Source of the DNA: Lachnospiraceae bacterium
GTDB taxonomy: Bacteria; Bacillota; Clostridia; Lachnospirales; Bianqueaceae
Assembly (NCBI GenBank): GCA_022794035.1
Contig: JAAWDX010000005.1
Location: 1-64,000 of the forward strand
Reading direction: 5' to 3'
DNA: 64,000 nucleotides
The notes under the pieces are model-generated. The model was not told the origin of the DNA, did no database searches, and saw only the letters and a list, made by a program, of their open reading frames with translations. The position numbers and the translations under genes were made by a program. Within the stretch, counting starts at the first letter, position 1. Every line of letters begins with the position of its first letter. This document shows positions 8,237 to 16,357 of this stretch, one piece after another.

Positions 8237-9807
8237 CAAACGAGCAGGTATTAACAATATTACGAGAGCCCAATGGTTCAGAGAAGCTCATGGCGAAGGC
8301 AGAAGAGGCCTTCGCCCCTTCTCTTTCCCTGCTGGCGCAGGAAGAAGCTGCTGCGGCAGCTTTTTTGGTACGGATTGCCAAACAGAAAAAATACCGGCAG
8401 GAGATTAACGAGTGGCTGGGTGACCGAAGTCTGCTCTACCGGCTGCTGCAGAGCGAGGACGCCAAGATGCGAAAAAACATTGCCAGACTCATGGGAAGAC
8501 TCCTGGTGGTGAAAGATGCCAGACCGCTGATGATCGCACTGGAGCATGAACCCAAACGTCTGGCCAGACCCTCGATGATCTTGGCGCTTGGCGCGTTGAA
8601 AACGCCGCAGGCAGTTCAGTTTTTGAGCCGATATGAGGTGGAACCGGCTAAGGAGCCGGCAGAAGAAAAGCATGAAAGGGAGGAGCGGGAGGCCTTGGAA
8701 AAGGCGCTTTCGGGTGTTCAAAGAGGACCCGCGCATACCTTTGAGGATTTTTCGGAGCCGGCGGTGTTGGAGCTGCGGTGCGCGCGCGGGCTTGAGAAGA
8801 GACTGGCGGAGGAGCTAAGGAATGTGCGCCGCGTATTTCCGGGCGGCGTGACAGTGGAGGTAGCTTCCTGGAAGGCACTGCAGAAATCACGTTTGTGGAG
8901 AGAGGCGCTGCTTCCGCTGGCTGCAGGGACAGCGCGTCGTGCGGAGGCGATTGCAGAGGCAGCGGCTCAGAAGATGACCGCAGCGCTGCAGGCAGTGTAT
9001 GGCGGAGAGGCTCCCTATGCGTTTCGCGTGGAGATTGCGGGCAGAGCGAATCCGAAGGCAGAGGTTTCTCGGGCGGATCTGGCAAAGGCGACCGCGCAGG
9101 CCGTTGTGAAGGCTGGCGGCGGCATGCTGGTCAATGCGCCGGCAAACTATGAAGCGGAGCTTAGGGTAGAGCCGCACAGCAAAAACCAGGAGCTGGTAAA
9201 CCTGTATCTAAAATTATTTTTGCCTCCTGATCAGCGCTTTGCATACCGAAAGGGGACGATTCCGGCATCGATTCATCCGGCCAATGCGGCTGGAGTAATG
9301 CGGCTGGCAGGTGCTTATTTAAAGCCGGGCGCGGTCGTGCTGGATCCCTGCTGCGGAAGCGGTACGCTGCTGATTGAGCGGGCCATTTATGGAAAGGCGC
9401 AGGACAAGGCCTGCGAGCGCCTTGTTGGCGTAGATATCTATGGCAAGGCTCTGAAAATTGCCGAAGAAAACATAAAAGCGGCGCGCCTGGGAAGGCAGAC
9501 GGCCGTGCGTCTTGTGAAGAGTGATTTTTTGGAATGGGATATGAAGGAACCCGTGGATGAGGTCATTGCCAATCTGCCGTTTGGCAACCGAGTGGGGAGC
9601 CACAGGGAGAACCTGCGCTTATATCAGGGATTGGCAGAAAAGCTGCCATGCTGGATCAAGCCCGGCGGCATTGCCATACTGTATACGATGGAAGGCCGGC
9701 TGCTGGACCGCTGCCTGGCCGATCAGCCCCGCCTTCAGGTTCTGGAGCGCAGCCGGGTCGAAGCAGGCGGCTTGGAGCCAAAGGTGTTTATCATCAGAGT
9801 TTTATAA
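8233..9807 (+). CDS. THUMP-domain RNA methyltransferase with N-terminal HEAT-like repeats
   Basis: 524 residues. The C-terminal third is a Rossmann-fold SAM methyltransferase with motif I VLDPCCGSGTLLIERAI and motif IV NLPFGNRVG, an N-(L/P)-P-F type box for guanine-N2 methylation as in Trm14/RlmL/TrmN enzymes. The middle (about 185-310) fits the THUMP RNA-binding domain. The first ~140 residues form helical pairs resembling HEAT repeats (SLLYRLLQSEDAKMRKNIAR and following), not part of the usual THUMP methyltransferase. RNA substrate (tRNA or 23S rRNA) cannot be decided. It sits between the ABC-2 permease and malQ, 23 bases before the latter. Confidence 0.83.
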   Translation: MTNEQVLTILREPNGSEKLMAKAEEAFAPSLSLLAQEEAAAAAFLVRIAKQKKYRQEINEWLGDRSLLYRLLQSEDAKMRKNIARLMGRLLVVKDARPLMIALEHEPKRLARPSMILALGALKTPQAVQFLSRYEVEPAKEPAEEKHEREEREALEKALSGVQRGPAHTFEDFSEPAVLELRCARGLEKRLAEELRNVRRVFPGGVTVEVASWKALQKSRLWREALLPLAAGTARRAEAIAEAAAQKMTAALQAVYGGEAPYAFRVEIAGRANPKAEVSRADLAKATAQAVVKAGGGMLVNAPANYEAELRVEPHSKNQELVNLYLKLFLPPDQRFAYRKGTIPASIHPANAAGVMRLAGAYLKPGAVVLDPCCGSGTLLIERAIYGKAQDKACERLVGVDIYGKALKIAEENIKAARLGRQTAVRLVKSDFLEWDMKEPVDEVIANLPFGNRVGSHRENLRLYQGLAEKLPCWIKPGGIAILYTMEGRLLDRCLADQPRLQVLERSRVEAGGLEPKVFIIRVL

Positions 9808-9830
9808 ATCGCGTATTAGGAGGAGTCTAC

Positions 9831-11312
9831 ATGCGTACCAGCGGTATTTTGCTGCCGATCACAGCGCTTCCGTCCCCTTATGGGATCGGAACGATGGGGC
9901 GCAGCGCCTATGAGTTTATCGATTTTCTGGCAGAGAGCGGCCAAACCTATTGGCAGATTTTGCCGCTAGGGCCAACAGGGTACGGCGATTCGCCGTATCA
10001 GTCCTTCTCCACCTTTGCCGGCAATCCCTATTTGATCGATTTGGAGCAGTTAATAGAGGAAGGGCTGCTTACGGAGGAGGAGTGTGAGCAGTTTATCTAC
10101 GGAGAAGATCCGCAGCAGATCGATTATGGGCGTTTATATGGCTGCCGTCTGCGAGTGCTGCATATCGCATTTATGCGCGCACGGCGCGAAGAGGACGACG
10201 CATATCGGGCTTATCTGCAGCAGAATGCAGATTGGCTGCCAGATTATGCACTATTTAGAGCCGTCAAGGATCATTTTGCAGGTCAGTTCTGGCAGGAATG
10301 GGAGGACGATATCCGGCTGAGAACAGCGGAAGGGCTGGAAAAGTACCGGGCGCTCTTAAAAGAAGAAATCCAGTTTTATTGTTTTTTGGAATATACATTT
10401 TTTAAACAATATAAAAAGCTAAAAGCATACGCCAATGAAAAAGGCATTCAGATTTTAGGGGATCTTCCGATCTATGTGGCGATTGACAGCGCGGATGCGT
10501 GGGCACAGCCAGAGCTTTTTTATTTCGATGAGGAGATGGTGCCGATTAAGGTAGCCGGAGTGCCGCCGGATGCATTTTCAGAGACAGGGCAGCTATGGGG
10601 CAATCCGCTGTATGACTGGGCGGCGCATAAAAAGACGGGGTATCGTTGGTGGATCCGCCGGGTGCAGCACAGTATGGCGCTGTATGATAGAATCCGAATC
10701 GATCATTTCCGCGGTTTTGATGAGTATTATGCCATTCCTTACGGAGAGGAGACGGCGCTGACGGGAGCCTGGGAAAAGGGTCCGGGCTATGAGCTGTTTG
10801 CTGCTTTGCAGCAGGCGCTCGGCGAAATTCCGATTGTAGCGGAGGATCTGGGCGTGCTGACGCCGAGTGTGTATGCGCTTCTGGAGCAGACAGGATATCC
10901 GGGGATGAAGGTGCTGCAGTTTGCCTTTGAAGGCGGAGCGATGAATGATTATCTGCCGTATCGGCATGGCCAAAATAGTGTGGTCTATACGGGAACACAT
11001 GATAATGATACGCTGATGGGCTGGCAGGCGCATATGCATCCTGGCCTGAAAGAGCATATTATGGACTTTTTGGGTATGAAGGAGGAAGCGGATTGGAATC
11101 AGACGCTGATTCGGACGGCGCTGATGAGCCGGGCGGATACGGCGATTATACCGCTGCAGGATTATTTGGAACTGGGAAGCGAGGCGCGCATTAACGAACC
11201 GGCGACGCTGGGGAGCAACTGGCGCTGGCGGCTGAGCGCGGATTGGCAGGAGCAGTATCCGGATTTAGCATGTCGGATCCGGCATATGACAGAGCTGTAT
11301 GGACGGTGCTAG
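9831..11312 (+). CDS. malQ: 4-alpha-glucanotransferase (amylomaltase)
   Basis: 493 residues, GH77. MalQ transfers alpha-1,4-glucan segments between maltodextrins in the cytoplasm. The family start SGILLPITALPSPYGIGTMG is intact. The catalytic nucleophile lies in RIDHFRGFDEYYAIP, the acid/base in IVAEDLGVLTPSVY, and the transition-state aspartate in TGTHDNDTLMGW. The start is ATG 9831 with AGGAGG seven bases upstream. It is the last gene of the 6048-11312 run and ends at a strong terminator. No glycogen synthesis genes are nearby. Confidence 0.95.
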   Translation: MRTSGILLPITALPSPYGIGTMGRSAYEFIDFLAESGQTYWQILPLGPTGYGDSPYQSFSTFAGNPYLIDLEQLIEEGLLTEEECEQFIYGEDPQQIDYGRLYGCRLRVLHIAFMRARREEDDAYRAYLQQNADWLPDYALFRAVKDHFAGQFWQEWEDDIRLRTAEGLEKYRALLKEEIQFYCFLEYTFFKQYKKLKAYANEKGIQILGDLPIYVAIDSADAWAQPELFYFDEEMVPIKVAGVPPDAFSETGQLWGNPLYDWAAHKKTGYRWWIRRVQHSMALYDRIRIDHFRGFDEYYAIPYGEETALTGAWEKGPGYELFAALQQALGEIPIVAEDLGVLTPSVYALLEQTGYPGMKVLQFAFEGGAMNDYLPYRHGQNSVVYTGTHDNDTLMGWQAHMHPGLKEHIMDFLGMKEEADWNQTLIRTALMSRADTAIIPLQDYLELGSEARINEPATLGSNWRWRLSADWQEQYPDLACRIRHMTELYGRC

Positions 11313-11323
11313 CAATAAAAAAG

Positions 11324-11361
11324 AAGGTTACATGAAGGGAAAGATCCCATCATGTAACCTT
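11324..11361. terminator. Bidirectional terminator between malQ and PBP1A
   Basis: A 12-bp stem (11324-11335 with 11350-11361), further extended inside by GGGA/TCCC, is flanked by T-run on the + side (11360-11366) and A-run on the other. It can serve both convergent genes. Confidence 0.85.
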
Positions 11362-11394
11362 TTTTTATAAAAAGTCTGCACATCGTATCGTGTA

Positions 11395-14160
11395 TCAGCC
11401 GCCGGTATTCTCGCCGTTAGGGCTGGAGCTGTTGCTGCCAGAATTGTTTCCGCTGTTATTGCTCGAAGAGGATTGATTGCCGCCGGGACGAGAAGAATTG
11501 TTGTTAGGCGGCAGGATGGAAGATTCCTGCGTCTTCTCATTGTGAATGTCACACTCTACGCCCTTATAAGGATTGATGCCGATATTGCTGGAGTTATTGT
11601 TGCTGGGGGTCGTGTTGGCAGAGCCATATACACAGTAATCGTGATCGGCAATTTTGGCGAGGTTAGCTTCACCGATTTCGGCAATTTCATCTGCATTTCG
11701 AGTAATAAAAACACTGGTTTTGGTAGACGGACAGTATTTATTCGCCAGTTTGCCGCTTTCAGAGCAGATCGTGACCTCTACATGCCGGTCACAGTACTGA
11801 GTCGGTTCATTTCCGATTTCACACCAGTCAGTCGTGACGCGATTACCACGCGCATCCTGAGAGCAGAGCGAGGTAGCGATTTTACCGCTGTCCTTACACA
11901 GCGTTACGGTAGTGAGTCCCTCGGGACGGACAAAATCGGTATACTCAAGCGGCTGGTGGATGGCGCTCATAACAGCGGTCCACAGCGTCTTGTGAGCGCC
12001 GGAATCAAGCATATAGGAGCCGTCAGGATCCAGACTGTAAGCGCCGAGACTGTTATAATACTGTTGCGGATATTTGACATAATCAAAGCCGGCCATGACC
12101 GTACAGGTATAATAAGGCGTATATCCGACAAAAGCAAAGTCATTAGAATCAGAGGTAGTACCCGTCTTTCCGGCGATGGGCATGGAAGGATCAAAATTAC
12201 AGGCCGTTCCCGTACCGGAGGTAATTACGTCGCGCATCATATCTGTCAGCATAAAGGCTGTTGTTTCTTTAATGACACGGCGCGTTTCGGGAGAACGCTC
12301 AAACAGAAGATTTCCTTTGCGGTCGGTGATTTTGGTGTACAGTGTGGGTTCGATGTACTGTCCGCCATTGGCAATGGTGGCATAGGCGCCGCAAAGCTCG
12401 ATATTGGTTACGCTGCCGGAGCCAAGGCACAGGGAGCCGACCATATCGGTGTTGCCATTTTCATCAGGCGTTTCACGAAGTGTGCTGATGCCAAAATTCT
12501 TTACGTACTGGAAGTTGACATCCACACCCACATCGCGCATGGCGCGAGCCGTGACGATGTTCATGGAATCACGGATGCCTTCGCGGATCGTACTAAAACC
12601 ATAGTAGTAATCGCCCCACCAGTTATTGGGCGACCAGTCGCCCCAATACATGGGAGCGTCATCCTCGGAGCTGCCGGGACTCATACCGCCGACATCAAGA
12701 GCGGCCGCATAGCTGGCTAAAACTTTGAAGGTAGAGCCGGGCTGTCTTGTGGAGTCGATAGCACGGTTGACACCGAGGTTGGCCTGCTTTTCACCGCGGC
12801 CGCCGGCCAGAGCGACGACATGCCCTGTGGATTGCTCAATAACGGTCATGGAATACTGCGGCTCCTCTGTGATGGTAGTGCTCTCTACATAATGCACTCC
12901 CTCCACCATATCTTCGGTAATATACTGAGCCCTGAACTCATTTGCCGCTGCGCGGGCCTGATCCGGAGAATAAAAAAGTCCATAGGTGCCGAAGTTATCG
13001 GTAATATTGGGGTCCTTTTGATCATAGAGCGTCAGGCGGTAGTCCAGCTGGTAGTAGGTATATTCTTGAAAGTTGGACGGATCGGAGAAGGCGGCATCAA
13101 CAATATTTTGAATCCGCGCGTCTTGTGTGATATAAACGGTGAGTCCGCCATAAAATAGAGTGTTAAAGGCTTCTAGCTCTGTGTAGCCAAGCTGCTTTTG
13201 GAGATCGGTCTGCACCTGTGAGATTACGCTGTCGACAAAATAGGAATAGAGTACGCTGTCATTGTTATGCTCATAGGTTTCGTTCCAAGCGGCGATGCGG
13301 CCAAAGACATCATCAGCCTTGGCTTCGTCATACTCAGCCTGCGTGATGTAGGATTGCTTAAGCATGGCGTCCAGTACTTGGAGCTGCCGCTCGCGGGAAT
13401 GGTTTTCGTGGTTGATGATGGGATCATAAGAATAAGGGGCGTTAAAGAGGCCGGCAATGAGCGCGCACTCCGCGAGGTTCATTTCGCTGGCGTGCTTGCC
13501 GAAATAGCGCTGGGAGGCGGCTTCTACGCCGTAGGCGCTGTTTCCCAAATAGTTGTAATTAAGATAGGATTCTAAGATGAGATTTTTGGTACGCTCTTTG
13601 CCGTATTCTTCATTCATTTTGTATTCAAGCTGGAGAGCGAGATACCACTCCTGAATCTTTCGTTTCCATGTCTGATCGGAGGTAAGGACCAGCTTTTTGA
13701 TCATCTGCTGCGTGAGGGTGCTGCCGCCCTCGGAGGTGCCGCCGGCTTTTAGGTTGGCGATACCGGCACGGAGGATACCTTCCAGATCGATACCGCTATG
13801 CTGATAAAAACGCGCATCTTCGATGGCGACAACGGCGTTGAGAAGATGCTGAGGCATTTCGTCGATAGAAATGGAGGTTCGCTGCTCGGCAGTCTGGATA
13901 TCGGTGATTTTAGTGCCGTTTTGATCTACGATGGTGGAGGTCTGGCGATCGATGGTAAGTGAATTTAAAGAGACCTCGGGAACGCCGTCGAGCATGCCCA
14001 TGAAGGTGCCGAGAAGGATGCCGGCTACGGCGAAGGTAGCGATGAGTACGGCAACGCAAATGACGCGGAGGCCGTACAGCCAAATACGGGAATAAAGCTT
14101 TTCATGATAATTGCCCTTGGCAATCTGTTTATTTTGGTTTTTCTGTTTGCTATAATCCAT
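11395..14160 (-). CDS. Class A penicillin-binding protein (PBP1A), bifunctional transglycosylase/transpeptidase
   Basis: 921 residues. It polymerises and cross-links peptidoglycan outside the membrane. A basic cytoplasmic tail and one membrane helix (about 30-55) lead into the GT51 transglycosylase, with EDARFYQHSGIDLEG and GGSTLTQQMIKK. The transpeptidase has STFK (in RQPGSTFKVLAS), SMN (RDSMNIVTARA) and KTGTTSDSND. The last ~45 residues are low-complexity Ser/Asn/Gly with a Cys-containing segment before. Such tails are common in clostridial PBP1A and may act as a wall-spanning linker. The start has AGGAGA upstream. It is transcribed against its neighbours and converges with malQ. Confidence 0.95.
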   Translation of the reverse strand: MDYSKQKNQNKQIAKGNYHEKLYSRIWLYGLRVICVAVLIATFAVAGILLGTFMGMLDGVPEVSLNSLTIDRQTSTIVDQNGTKITDIQTAEQRTSISIDEMPQHLLNAVVAIEDARFYQHSGIDLEGILRAGIANLKAGGTSEGGSTLTQQMIKKLVLTSDQTWKRKIQEWYLALQLEYKMNEEYGKERTKNLILESYLNYNYLGNSAYGVEAASQRYFGKHASEMNLAECALIAGLFNAPYSYDPIINHENHSRERQLQVLDAMLKQSYITQAEYDEAKADDVFGRIAAWNETYEHNNDSVLYSYFVDSVISQVQTDLQKQLGYTELEAFNTLFYGGLTVYITQDARIQNIVDAAFSDPSNFQEYTYYQLDYRLTLYDQKDPNITDNFGTYGLFYSPDQARAAANEFRAQYITEDMVEGVHYVESTTITEEPQYSMTVIEQSTGHVVALAGGRGEKQANLGVNRAIDSTRQPGSTFKVLASYAAALDVGGMSPGSSEDDAPMYWGDWSPNNWWGDYYYGFSTIREGIRDSMNIVTARAMRDVGVDVNFQYVKNFGISTLRETPDENGNTDMVGSLCLGSGSVTNIELCGAYATIANGGQYIEPTLYTKITDRKGNLLFERSPETRRVIKETTAFMLTDMMRDVITSGTGTACNFDPSMPIAGKTGTTSDSNDFAFVGYTPYYTCTVMAGFDYVKYPQQYYNSLGAYSLDPDGSYMLDSGAHKTLWTAVMSAIHQPLEYTDFVRPEGLTTVTLCKDSGKIATSLCSQDARGNRVTTDWCEIGNEPTQYCDRHVEVTICSESGKLANKYCPSTKTSVFITRNADEIAEIGEANLAKIADHDYCVYGSANTTPSNNNSSNIGINPYKGVECDIHNEKTQESSILPPNNNSSRPGGNQSSSSNNSGNNSGSNSSSPNGENTGG

Positions 14161-14216
14161 AAAGTTCTCCTTTTATTATATATCCATAACCATCTGGATT
14201 GTGTTTATTCATTATA

Positions 14217-14453
14217 GCAAGAAATCCCTACGGGATTCTTGCGGGATAAGCGCAGCATAATTGCTTGATTAGATGAAATATATCTATACTATGACGATAT
14301 CGGAGTTTGCTGCTTCGCAGCAAACTCATAAGGCGGCAAAAGTTCGGCTCGTACCTCACCGAACTTAGCAAGAATCCCTACGGGATTCTTGCGGAATAAG
14401 CGCAGCATAAGCACTTGATTAGCCGAAATATATCTAGCTGCGCTTATTATATC
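14217..14453 (-). repeat. Hairpin-array repeat, copy B
   Basis: The 379-bp gap between the divergent PBP1A and yunB genes is filled by a second copy of the element at 4999-5216, read on the - strand. From 14453 down it has TATAATAAGCGCAGC with GCTGCGCTTA, then GCAAGAATCCC/GGGATTCTTGC, AAGTTCGG/CCGAACTT, GAGTTTGCTGC/GCAGCAAACTC, CCGATATCGTCAT, and a second GCAAGAATCCC/GGGATTTCTTGC. Module order differs slightly from copy A and some modules are duplicated. It points toward PBP1A, as copy A points toward its downstream gene. Confidence 0.75.
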
Positions 14454-14539
14454 ATAGCGGCACGGGGATTTTCAAGCCAAATAGGAAAGCTAAGGAGGCC
14501 GACAGGCCGAAGCATATAAAATATAGAAAAGAGGAAAAG

Positions 14540-15166
14540 ATGAAAAGAAAACGGAAAATAAAATGGATTTTTCTGATTCTGCTAGTATTGATAGGATTTT
14601 TTACAGTGCAAACGGTGAGTAAGATGCATCCGATTTTAAAGGCAATGGCAAAGATGAAGGCAGAAGCGCTTGCCACGGATATTCTGGCGGATACGATGCG
14701 GGATGTGCTGGAGGAGAGCGGTATAAAAAGCGAGGATCTGATCCATTATTATTATACGCCTGCAGGCGAAGCATTTGCCTATTCGGTTGATACGGTCACA
14801 ATTGAGCGCCTGGCGGCGCTTGCCAATGCGAGAATGGGAGAATATCTGGAGCAAAAGAATGACTTTGTGTTAGACATTCCGATGGGACAATTAACGCATA
14901 ATCCGCTGCTTGCAGCGCTCGGGCCGGACATTCCGATCCATGTACGCGTAGTCGGAAATCCGGGGGTAGACTATGGGCGCAGCTTTGAGTCAGTTGGCAT
15001 CAATGAAATCAATCATCGGATCTGGATTAAAATGGAAGTGGTGATCCAGGTGGCAACTCCGCTTTTAACAGATGTACTAAACGCCAATATGGAGTTCACC
15101 CTTGTAGACCAAACCACATCTGGCAAGGTTCCGCTTACCTATATGGGACTTGATAAGGACTCCTAG
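14540..15166 (+). CDS. yunB: Sporulation protein YunB
   Basis: 208 residues. One N-terminal membrane anchor (about 8-26) is followed by a domain with the family features MPIGQLTHN-like DIPMGQLTHNPLLAALGP, PIHVRVVGNPGVDYGRSF and GINEINHRIWIKMEV. YunB is made in the mother cell under sigma-E in Bacillus and is needed for efficient sporulation; its biochemical role is unknown. The ribosome site AGAGGAAAAG precedes ATG 14540. A CATATAAA stretch about 25 bases upstream resembles a sigma-E -10, but no convincing -35 is seen. Confidence 0.88.
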   Translation: MKRKRKIKWIFLILLVLIGFFTVQTVSKMHPILKAMAKMKAEALATDILADTMRDVLEESGIKSEDLIHYYYTPAGEAFAYSVDTVTIERLAALANARMGEYLEQKNDFVLDIPMGQLTHNPLLAALGPDIPIHVRVVGNPGVDYGRSFESVGINEINHRIWIKMEVVIQVATPLLTDVLNANMEFTLVDQTTSGKVPLTYMGLDKDS

Positions 15167-15179
15167 ATTCAGTATAATA

Positions 15180-15244
15180 AACATAGTATGAGTTTAACTG
15201 TGTTAAACTCATACTATGTTCCAAGTTTGCTTTCAGCAAACTTG
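15180..15244. repeat. Two adjacent perfect hairpins before the YigZ-family gene
   Basis: A perfect 19-bp inverted repeat (15180-15198 with 15202-15220, loop TGT) is followed one base later by a perfect 10-bp one (15222-15231 with 15235-15244, loop TTC). The first is preceded by GTATAATAA, as in the repeat at 4999. No T-run follows the first. It may end yunB transcription or belong to the same family of hairpin arrays. Confidence 0.7.
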
Positions 15245-15284
15245 AGACCAAGATGGGTTTACGTTTAAAATGGAGGAAATTTTG

Positions 15285-15941
15285 GTGAAGTACAAAACCG
15301 TTTGGGAACATGGTATAGACGAACATATTGAAAAAAAGTCTCGTTTTATCGGGCAGGCATGGCCGGTCCGCACAGAAGAAGAGGCCAGAGAAATCATCGA
15401 GCAAACGCGTAAAGAATACTGGAATGCCAGCCATAATGTGTTTGCCTATCGGACCGGAGACATTCAGCGCTTTACCGATGACGGAGAGCCATCCGGCACA
15501 GCCGGAAAACCGATGCTGGATGTGCTGCTGGGACGTGAACTGCAAAATGTTTTAGTCATTGTGACGAGGTATTTCGGTGGAACGCTGCTCGGCACCGGCG
15601 GACTTGTGAGGGCATACACCAAGGGAGCGCAGATTGCTGTAGATGCCGCCGGCATCATTGAGAAGGCTGTTTATTACCGGTATGAGATTCCGATGGAGTA
15701 TACCTGGCTCGGCAAGATGCAGTATGTGATGAATCAAGAGAAATTTCCTGTTTTAGATATTGAATATACCGATCAGGTTACCATGAGAATGTTAATTGAG
15801 CATGATCAGAATGCAAAATTTTTGCAAACGGTAACGGAGGCCGGCGAAGGAAAGCTAGCGCCGGTAAAGGAAGAGGCCGTGTGGGCGGCAAAAAGGGGTG
15901 GGACGTTTGTCTTCTTCGAGGAGACAGTGAGTGAAACATAA
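15285..15941 (+). CDS. YigZ/IMPACT family protein
   Basis: About 218 residues of the YigZ (UPF0029) family. Family motifs are KSRFIGQAWPV, the NASHNVFAYR segment, RFTDDGEPSGTAGKPMLDVL and VTRYFGGTLLGTGGLVRAY. The bacterial function is poorly defined; eukaryotic IMPACT regulates Gcn2, and a nucleic-acid or ribosome-linked role is only inferred. An ATG at 15270 overlaps the GGAGG ribosome site (15272-15276), so GTG 15285 (or TTG 15282) is the likelier start. It is preceded by two hairpins and its 3' end overlaps a 25-codon candidate ORF. Confidence 0.87.
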   Translation: MKYKTVWEHGIDEHIEKKSRFIGQAWPVRTEEEAREIIEQTRKEYWNASHNVFAYRTGDIQRFTDDGEPSGTAGKPMLDVLLGRELQNVLVIVTRYFGGTLLGTGGLVRAYTKGAQIAVDAAGIIEKAVYYRYEIPMEYTWLGKMQYVMNQEKFPVLDIEYTDQVTMRMLIEHDQNAKFLQTVTEAGEGKLAPVKEEAVWAAKRGGTFVFFEETVSET

Positions 15942-16008
15942 GGAGCAAAAGCCGCGTTATGGGTATTTGATTTTCTTGTTTTTAACGTGCTTTTTTCTGA
16001 TTTTGTAA
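15931..16008 (+). CDS. Candidate 25-residue membrane peptide
   Basis: A GTG-started frame overlaps the last codons of the YigZ-family gene, with GAGGAG about eight bases before it. The predicted product has a basic head (KHKEQKPRYG) followed by an unbroken hydrophobic run of 15 residues (YLIFLFLTCFFLIL), the layout of a single-pass small membrane protein. Nothing else supports it and no family is recognised. It could be a chance frame, but ribosome site, coupling and composition together make it worth listing. Confidence 0.35.
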   Translation: MKHKEQKPRYGYLIFLFLTCFFLIL

Positions 16009-16173
16009 GTTGAGCATCCATGATAGCTGTAAACTTAACGGAGATTTTCTCTGTTAAATTTGCGGGCAAAGCCCTGATATAACGTGCAAAAATGAAAAAA
16101 GGTACGTTAAATGCCATGGCAGAAAGAAATGGCAACGTGGACACGGTATTCCAAAAGTCAGTCAACTTTCCTA

Positions 16174-16202
16174 TTGACAATTTTCGACCTTCGTTATATG
16201 AT
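16174..16202 (+). promoter_or_regulatory. Consensus sigma-A promoter in the 15942-16357 gap
   Basis: TTGACA (16174-16179), a 17-bp spacer and TATGAT (16197-16202). Transcription should begin near 16209 and meet the terminator at 16294, giving a ~125-nt RNA, or read on into the gene at 16358. Upstream of it (16009-16173) I see only hairpins (TTAACGGAGA/TCTCTGTTAA, GGGC/GCCC) and no gene. Confidence 0.8.
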
Positions 16203-16228
16203 TGTAAAAACCATTTGAGGTGGAGAAA

Positions 16229-16285
16229 ATGTTTCGAGGAAAACAGCGTAAGCATATTGCATGGATGGATAAAAAACGAACGTGA
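16229..16285 (+). CDS. Candidate 18-residue basic peptide / leader ORF
   Basis: Between a consensus promoter and a strong terminator lies one short frame with a good ribosome site (AGGTGGAG, four bases before ATG). It encodes MFRGKQRKHIAWMDKKRT, with seven Lys/Arg and one Trp. The stop is nine bases before the terminator stem. It could be a leader peptide controlling the downstream gene, a small regulatory protein, or a fortuitous frame in a small RNA. It has no run of one amino acid such as classic attenuators carry. Confidence 0.4.
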   Translation: MFRGKQRKHIAWMDKKRT

Positions 16286-16293
16286 ACATATAG

Positions 16294-16334
16294 GATAGCC
16301 ATCCCTTCCGGAAGGAAGGAGTGGCTATCTTTTT
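16294..16334 (+). terminator. Strong terminator/attenuator before the PRTase-like gene
   Basis: A 16-bp stem (16294-16309 with 16314-16329, one C-A mismatch and one T-G pair), loop GGAA, then TTTTT (16330-16334). It lies 24 bases before the next start codon and 92 bases after a promoter, so it would stop most transcripts unless bypassed. Confidence 0.85.
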
Positions 16335-16357
16335 GTGTGTAAGAAAGGGAGGAGACA

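Noticed and set aside
11473..12720. 415-codon open frame antisense to PBP1A
   Set aside because: It mirrors the codon pattern of a clear, motif-complete PBP1A on the other strand, has no ribosome site and gives no recognisable protein.
16092..16298. 68-codon frame across the promoter region
   Set aside because: It runs through a consensus promoter and into the terminator stem, has no ribosome site and no protein-like pattern.
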